Shown here in pieces: positions 5,676 to 9,900 of a stretch of DNA of 9,900 nt (the first letter of the stretch is position 1; each line of letters begins with the position of its first letter). A model generated the notes under the pieces. It saw only the letters and a list, made by a program, of their open reading frames with translations, did not search any database and was not told the origin of the DNA. Both the position numbers and the translations under genes were made by a program. The stretch spans positions 1 to 9,900 of the forward strand of contig QMUE01000032.1 of the NCBI GenBank assembly GCA_003663535.1, in the 5' to 3' direction. This stretch comes from Thermococci archaeon. GTDB taxonomy: Archaea > Methanobacteriota_B > Thermococci > Thermococcales > Thermococcaceae.

Positions 5676-6734
5676 TTGAAAAAGTTAATAACCCTAGGGA
5701 TTGTATTTTTGTTTTTGGCTAGTTTAGGAAGTTTTGCAGTTAGTTCTCCTGCGCCCAGAGATGCAAAACAAGAAGCTCTTGCCATCTTGAGTGAAAATTC
5801 TAAAGATGCCCTCATAAGTGCTACTTTTGAAGGAGGAGATGGCCAGGTTTTCATATCAAATATTAACAAGCTGGGATTTCCGGTAGAAGGCAATTCGTAT
5901 ATAATTCTAAGCTCTGGAATTGCGAGCAGTGCAGTTGATGGTAATATTGGATCAACGGGAGGAATCTCAATTCCTAATGGGCATCCAGTGTTTGGAACCG
6001 AAATAAACGATGTTGCAACTTTAACAATTAAACTAAAAGTCCCCACTAATGCTGAAACTTTGTCCTTTAAGTGGCTTTTTGGTTCAAATGAGATTCCAGA
6101 CTATGTGAATGAATATAGAGACTTTTTTAGAGCATATGTAATCTTGCCGGGTGGCTCCACTAAAGACATGGCTCTTTTGCCTAATGGGAATATACCGTAT
6201 GTGGGGGATGGAATTCAGAACTATACGGCTCCAGATCCAACTGTCAATATTAATGAAGTTACATCGACATATACAGCGAGCTTGGATGTGAGTGGTTATA
6301 GAGGGAAGGAAATAACTCTCGTATTTCAAGTAGCTGATGAGTATGATTTCTCAGTAGACACTTTTGCGTTTATTGACGATTTAAAATTCGTTAGGAAAGG
6401 TAAAGGAAAGGCTGATAGAAGAAGTTACATAATGATGACCCAGATCTGGAGCAAGTACTTTTTCAATGAATATGACCAGTTTGCAGCTCTTTATGCAAAA
6501 GCCGAAGAAATTGGAGTTAGCAATGAAACTTTAGAAAAGGCCTTGGAATTGCATCTTAATGCAACTGAACAGATGCTTTATGCTTGGCATACCGATGATC
6601 TTGAGAGCATAAGGATAAAGATTTGGAAACAATACGTCCCACTACCTAGAATTTATGCCGTAAGACGTGCTTACCTATATGAAAGGGATGCAATAGAACT
6701 ATTAATGAGTGCTATCGAAGAAATAGAGTCTTGA
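5676..6734 (+). CDS. secreted protein with choice-of-anchor-L-like domain
   Basis: A 352-residue protein from TTG 5676. Residues 1-23 form a signal peptide: MKK, a hydrophobic core LITLGIVFLFLASLGSF, then AVSS as the likely cleavage area. Residues about 45-240 look beta-rich and contain LKVPTNAETLSFKWLFGSNE and IPDYVNEYRDFFRAYVILPG, the pattern of the choice-of-anchor L domain of bacterial and archaeal surface proteins. NYTAPDPTVNINEVTS and a closing strand DTFAFIDDLKFV follow. After a basic linker (KGKGKADRR, 241-249) comes a C-terminal helical domain (250-352) with many aromatic and charged residues. There is no C-terminal membrane helix or sorting motif, so how it stays at the surface, if it does, is unclear. 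Several N-x-S/T sequons (for example NYT, NET, NAT) could be glycosylated. The role is not known; a matrix or adhesion protein is a guess. Confidence 0.75.
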   Translation: MKKLITLGIVFLFLASLGSFAVSSPAPRDAKQEALAILSENSKDALISATFEGGDGQVFISNINKLGFPVEGNSYIILSSGIASSAVDGNIGSTGGISIPNGHPVFGTEINDVATLTIKLKVPTNAETLSFKWLFGSNEIPDYVNEYRDFFRAYVILPGGSTKDMALLPNGNIPYVGDGIQNYTAPDPTVNINEVTSTYTASLDVSGYRGKEITLVFQVADEYDFSVDTFAFIDDLKFVRKGKGKADRRSYIMMTQIWSKYFFNEYDQFAALYAKAEEIGVSNETLEKALELHLNATEQMLYAWHTDDLESIRIKIWKQYVPLPRIYAVRRAYLYERDAIELLMSAIEEIES

Positions 6735-6735
6735 T

Positions 6736-6755
6736 CTTTTATCTTTTCAATTTTG
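6736..6755 (+). terminator. possible T-rich terminator after the secreted protein gene
   Basis: A T-rich stretch of repeated TCTTTTAT-type sequence begins one base after the TGA, within the 3' end of the convergent methyltransferase gene. Only four bases separate the two genes. Confidence 0.4.
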
Positions 6756-8091
6756 CGATAAAGAAGCTATTGCAATCGTGCAAATGAGTGAAGCTTCTAA
6801 AAACTTTGCCTCTAATTTCAGCAAATCCTCTCTCCCCCCAAGTGAAGGGGTAATTAATTAGTTCAAAACCAACTTTCTCTATGGCATATTTTACATTTTC
6901 CTCGTTTTCATCAATTCTTATTGAACATGTCGAGTAAGTCATTTCCCCTTCATCTCTCAGGTTCTTATAGGCATTTCTAATCATCGCTTTTTGTACTTGG
7001 ATAACCTTCTTTATTTTCTCTTTGTTAAATCGCCATTTTACTTCAGGGAACTGCCTATACGTTCCAGAAGACGAGCACGGAGCATCCAGAATTATCTTGT
7101 CAAATTTTTCCTTGTCTTTGAACTTTATACCATCAGCGTGGACAAGTTTGATGTTTTTAACTCCTAGCCGTTTCATTTTAGTCTCCATTTTCCTAAGTCT
7201 TTCAAGAGAATAGTCCACAGCAATTATCTCCCCAGTATTTTCCATCAAGTGTGCGACATGAAATGTTTTACTACCTGGAGCCGCAGCTAAATCAAGAACT
7301 CTTTCTCCTTTTTCAGGAGAAAGGACATGAGCAACATAAGCACTCGCTAAATCCTGTATTACAAAATATCCTTCTTTATACCATTCGAGACGGGTGATTG
7401 GGGTTTTATATTCCAAAACTTTTAAAATATCATCAACTGGAGTCCTAGCGACTCTAACCCCATGTTCCTCTAAATAGTCCGATAAAGAATCTATATCGGT
7501 TTTTAATGGGTTCACTCTTATATAGTACCTTTGGGGTTTGTTGTTGCTTAGTAAAAGCCTCACTCCCTCTTCATACCCCAAAAGACCTATCACATATTCC
7601 ACATACCAACGAGGGTGTGAGAATTTTATACTTAGATACTCCATTTTGTCCCTCTCTCTCAGATCCTCAAGGGCTTTTCCAACATCAAAACCCTCCACCT
7701 CTCTTAGAACAGCATTGATAAACTTTGCCCTGCTTAAATCATATTTATCTTTTACGGTTCTCACTATTGAATCCGTAGCTATTGCGGGGGCCACTCCTTT
7801 GAACTTCATTTCAAATATTCCGATTCTGAGGAGGTTAGCCAGATAAAGATCGAGCTCCTCTATCTTGGTTCCCTTGAGGACCGAATTTCCAATGAAATCT
7901 ATCTTTCTTCTCCATTTTTCAATTTCAAAGATATAAGCATGAGCTAGGCCTCTTGCTCTCTCCCTATCTTTACCCCCAACTCGCTTGAAAGTTCTTTCTA
8001 GCGCATTTTTTGAGGAAAGTTCTCTCTCTTCTATAAGGCTTAAGATATCCGCAATCAATTCATGAAAGTTTATTTTGTAAAATAATTCCAT
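6739..8091 (-). CDS. RsmB/NSUN-type RNA (cytosine-C5) methyltransferase
   Basis: A 450-residue SAM-dependent m5C methyltransferase with the two-part layout of RsmB. Residues about 1-140 are helical and resemble the NusB-like RNA-binding domain (ALERTFKRVG, INAVLREVE). The Rossmann catalytic domain follows, with motif I VLDLAAAPGSKT (265-276), acidic D293 for the SAM ribose, motif IV DAPCSSSGT (336-344, C339 release cysteine) and motif VI TYSTCSI (385-391, C389 nucleophile). The C-terminus HLHDCNSFFIAKL takes the place of the common DGFF-type ending. All catalytic residues are present. Whether the target is rRNA or tRNA cannot be told from the sequence; the NusB-like domain favours rRNA by analogy with E. 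coli RsmB. ATG 8091 has no Shine-Dalgarno but a TATA box 26 bases upstream, so the mRNA is probably leaderless. Confidence 0.88.
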   Translation of the reverse strand: MELFYKINFHELIADILSLIEERELSSKNALERTFKRVGGKDRERARGLAHAYIFEIEKWRRKIDFIGNSVLKGTKIEELDLYLANLLRIGIFEMKFKGVAPAIATDSIVRTVKDKYDLSRAKFINAVLREVEGFDVGKALEDLRERDKMEYLSIKFSHPRWYVEYVIGLLGYEEGVRLLLSNNKPQRYYIRVNPLKTDIDSLSDYLEEHGVRVARTPVDDILKVLEYKTPITRLEWYKEGYFVIQDLASAYVAHVLSPEKGERVLDLAAAPGSKTFHVAHLMENTGEIIAVDYSLERLRKMETKMKRLGVKNIKLVHADGIKFKDKEKFDKIILDAPCSSSGTYRQFPEVKWRFNKEKIKKVIQVQKAMIRNAYKNLRDEGEMTYSTCSIRIDENEENVKYAIEKVGFELINYPFTWGERGFAEIRGKVFRSFTHLHDCNSFFIAKLKR

Positions 8092-8112
8092 GGTCGTGGA
8101 TTTGATAGCAGG

Positions 8113-8130
8113 TTTAAAAATTTGGCGGAA
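8113..8130 (-). promoter_or_regulatory. promoter of the methyltransferase gene (leaderless)
   Basis: On the minus strand, CCGCCAAA runs into ATTTTTAAA, a BRE/TATA pair centred about 26 bases from ATG 8091. Transcription should therefore begin at or within a few bases of the start codon. This fits the absence of a Shine-Dalgarno. Confidence 0.6.
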
Positions 8131-8140
8131 ATTTTATTTA
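8123..8140 (+). promoter_or_regulatory. promoter of the DNA polymerase gene
   Basis: GGCGGAAA (BRE) followed by TTTTATTTA (TATA, 8132-8140) predicts initiation about 8158-8162 and a very short leader carrying GGTGAG at 8162-8167, three bases before ATG 8171. The BRE bases are the same ones used, on the other strand, by the divergent methyltransferase promoter. Confidence 0.6.
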
Positions 8141-8170
8141 ATTTGAGTTCGAGTTTATATTGGTGAGTTT

Positions 8171-9900
8171 ATGATATTGGGTGCTGATTATATAACCAAA
8201 GATGGTAAGCCAATAGTCCGAATTTTTAAAAAAGAAAATGGAGAGTTTAAAATAGAGCTGGACCCTCATTTTCAGCCTTATATCTACGCTCTTCTATCTG
8301 AAGATTCTGCAATTGATGAGATCAAACAAATAAAAGGGGAGAGACATGGAAAAACTGTAAGGATACTTGATGCAGTAAAAGTGGAGAAAAAATTCTTAAA
8401 AAAGCCAGTTAAAGTATGGAAATTGATATTAGAACACCCACAAGACGTACCGGCAATTAGAAACAAAATACGTGAACACCCTGCTGTCTTGGATATTTAT
8501 GAGTATGATATTCCTTTTGCAAAACGATATTTGATAGACAAAGGACTAATTCCTATGGAGGGAGAAGAAGAGCTTAAAATGCTCGCTTTTGACATAGAGA
8601 CATTTTATCACGAGGGAGATGAGTTTGGAAAAGGAGAAATAATAATGATAAGCTATGCCGATGAAGAAGGAGCAGGAGTTATTACCTGGAAGAATATTGA
8701 TCTCCCATACGTAGATGTTGTCTCTAATGAGAGAGAAATGGTAAAACGCTTTATTCAAATAATCAAAGAAAAAGACCCTGACGTGATTATAACTTATAAT
8801 GGGGATAACTTTGATCTTCCTTATCTCATAAAAAGAGCAGAAAAATTAGGCCTTCGCTTAATTTTGAGCAGGGATAAAGAGAACTCAGTGCCTAAAATAC
8901 AAAGAATGGGGAATAGTTTTGCTGTAGAAATCAAAGGGAGAATACACTTCGATCTTTTCCCGGTAGTGAAAAGAGCAATAAATCTTCCCACTTATACGCT
9001 TGAAGCAGTTTATGAAGCAGTTTTAGGAAAACATAAGAGCAAGCTTGGAGCAGAGGAAATAGCTGCCATCTGGGAAACTGGGGAAGGTCTGAAAAAATTG
9101 GCCCAATATTCAATGGAAGATGCAAAAGCAACGTATGAACTTGGAAGAGAGTTTTTTCCCATGGAGGCAGAGCTGGCGAAGCTTATAGGGCAAAGCGTTT
9201 GGGATGTATCCCGCTCAAGCACAGGAAATCTTGTAGAGTGGTATATGTTAAGAGTAGCTTATGAGAGGAATGAACTTGCTCCAAATAGGCCCAGTAATGA
9301 AGAATATAAGAGACGTTTGAGGACAACATATCTCGGAGGTTACGTTAAAGAGCCAGAACGGGGTTTATGGGGGAATATTGCCTATTTAGACTTTAGGTGC
9401 CACCCAGCAGATACAAAAGTTTTAGTAAAGGGTAAGGGAATTGTAAACATCAGTGAGGTTAAGGAAGGGGACTATATACTCGGCATAGACGGATGGCAAA
9501 AAGTCAGAAAAGTCTGGGAGTATTACTACGAAAGTGAACTAATCAATATAAACGGCTTGAAATGCACTCCAAATCATAAGATCCCGGTAGTCACTGAAAA
9601 TGACAGACAAACGATGATTAGAGATAGCCTTGCAAGATCATTTCTCTCAGGAAAAGTAAAGGGCAAAATTATCACAACCAAGCTTTTTGAGAAAATTGCC
9701 GAGTTTGAGAAAAACAAACCTTCTGAAGGGGAAATCTTAAAGGGGGAACTCTCAGGGATTATTTTAGCCGAGGGCACATTGCTTCGAAAAGATATTGAAT
9801 ACTTCGATTCATCGAGAGGTAAAAAGAGAATCTCACACCAATATAGAGTCGAAATAACAATTGGTGAAAACGAGAAGGAGCTTTTAGAGAGGATTCTATA
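8171..9900 (+). CDS. pol: family B DNA polymerase precursor with intein (5' part)
   Basis: The frame is open to the window edge: 576 codons plus two bases. Residues 1-409 are the N-extein of the replicative and repair polymerase PolB, closely resembling the Vent/KOD/Pfu enzymes. The uracil-sensing pocket residues Y7, P36 and V93 are in place, so template uracil read-ahead should be intact. The 3'-5' proofreading motifs are present: Exo I FDIETF with D141 and E143, Exo [12 protein letters not shown], and Exo [16 protein letters not shown]. The palm begins after the [11 protein letters not shown] motif, and motif A is reached at YLDFR (405-409). There the frame enters an intein instead of continuing SLYPSI. 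The remaining palm, thumb and any further inteins lie beyond the window. The start ATG 8171 is supported by GGTGAG three bases upstream and by the conserved N-terminus. It is transcribed divergently from the methyltransferase gene. Confidence 0.95.
   Translation, partial: MILGADYITKDGKPIVRIFKKENGEFKIELDPHFQPYIYALLSEDSAIDEIKQIKGERHGKTVRILDAVKVEKKFLKKPVKVWKLILEHPQDVPAIRNKIREHPAVLDIYEYDIPFAKRYLIDKGLIPMEGEEELKMLAFDIETFYHEGDEFGKGEIIMISYADEEGAGVITWKNIDLPYVDVVSNEREMVKRFIQIIKEKDPDVIITYNGDNFDLPYLIKRAEKLGLRLILSRDKENSVPKIQRMGNSFAVEIKGRIHFDLFPVVKRAINLPTYTLEAVYEAVLGKHKSKLGAEEIAAIWETGEGLKKLAQYSMEDAKATYELGREFFPMEAELAKLIGQSVWDVSRSSTGNLVEWYMLRVAYERNELAPNRPSNEEYKRRLRTTYLGGYVKEPERGLWGNIAYLDFRCHPADTKVLVKGKGIVNISEVKEGDYILGIDGWQKVRKVWEYYYESELININGLKCTPNHKIPVVTENDRQTMIRDSLARSFLSGKVKGKIITTKLFEKIAEFEKNKPSEGEILKGELSGIILAEGTLLRKDIEYFDSSRGKKRISHQYRVEITIGENEKELLERIL
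9398..9900 (+). mobile_element. pol-a intein with LAGLIDADG homing endonuclease (5' part)
   Basis: The insertion begins at codon 410, C1 of the intein, directly after the DFR of polymerase motif A. Block A reads [10 protein letters not shown]. Block B reads [12 protein letters not shown] with T57 and H60 of the TxxH splicing motif. The first dodecapeptide of a LAGLIDADG endonuclease, LSGIILAEG (intein residues 118-126, bases 9749-9775), keeps the acidic metal-binding position. From memory the sequence closely matches the roughly 360-residue pol-1 intein of T. kodakarensis KOD polymerase. Here 167 residues are visible; the second endonuclease motif and the C-terminal HN splice junction lie beyond the edge. 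Protein splicing should restore DFR-SLYPSI. The endonuclease would cut polymerase alleles without the insert and so promote homing. Confidence 0.93.

Noticed and set aside
5648..6046. 132-codon minus-strand open frame across the secreted protein gene
   Set aside because: It is antisense to the signal peptide and beta domain, has no visible start signals, and its Pro/Ser/Leu-rich translation resembles no family.
7506..7846. Two overlapping plus-strand open frames inside the methyltransferase gene
   Set aside because: Both are antisense to conserved methyltransferase sequence and overlap each other in different frames without start signals.
9398..9900. Frameshift or disrupted polymerase, because motif A is broken after DFR
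   Set aside because: The frame stays open and the inserted sequence has intein blocks A and B plus a LAGLIDADG motif, so splicing explains the break.
1..9900. CRISPR array, insertion sequence or defence island
   Set aside because: No spaced direct repeats, terminal inverted repeats or transposase-like frames were found by reading; apart from the intein nothing looks mobile.

Overview
The window comes from a hyperthermophilic archaeon of the order Thermococcales, most likely a low-GC Thermococcus. The clearest evidence is the family B DNA polymerase at the right edge. By memory, not alignment, its N-terminal half resembles the T. litoralis (Vent) enzyme, and it is interrupted by a pol-a intein much like the first intein of the T. 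kodakarensis KOD polymerase. Archaeal core promoters (TATA box plus purine-rich BRE), Shine-Dalgarno motifs of the GGTG type, tightly packed genes and families such as DUF373 and AMMECR1 all fit.

Left part (1-2306): the 3' end of a P1/DmpA-type (S58) peptidase is followed without a gap by a class V PLP-dependent enzyme that lacks the cysteine of cysteine desulfurases. Its 3' end overlaps tail-to-tail with endonuclease IV (nfo), a base-excision repair gene on the minus strand with its own promoter.

Middle left (2361-4720, minus strand): three overlapping genes that look like one operon. In transcription order they encode a small basic protein of unknown function, a DUF373 polytopic membrane protein whose start codon is unclear, and a long coiled-coil protein without ATPase motifs. 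I could not assign a function to this group.

Middle (4721-6734, plus strand): a 212-bp divergent control region leads into a stand-alone AMMECR1 protein. Next comes a secreted protein with a signal peptide, a choice-of-anchor-L-like beta domain and a helical C-terminal domain. A perfect 7-bp inverted repeat lies in its upstream region.

Right part (6739-9900): an RsmB/NSUN-type RNA cytosine-C5 methyltransferase with an N-terminal NusB-like domain runs on the minus strand. It diverges from the DNA polymerase gene through a 79-bp gap in which the two TATA boxes are only about 12 bp apart. The polymerase is complete through the exonuclease domain up to motif A. There the reading frame enters an intein of the LAGLIDADG type, which the window edge cuts.

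No rRNA, tRNA, CRISPR array, transposon or long repeat was seen. Most genes are recognisable housekeeping or conserved archaeal families. The least understood items are the three-gene minus-strand operon and the secreted protein.
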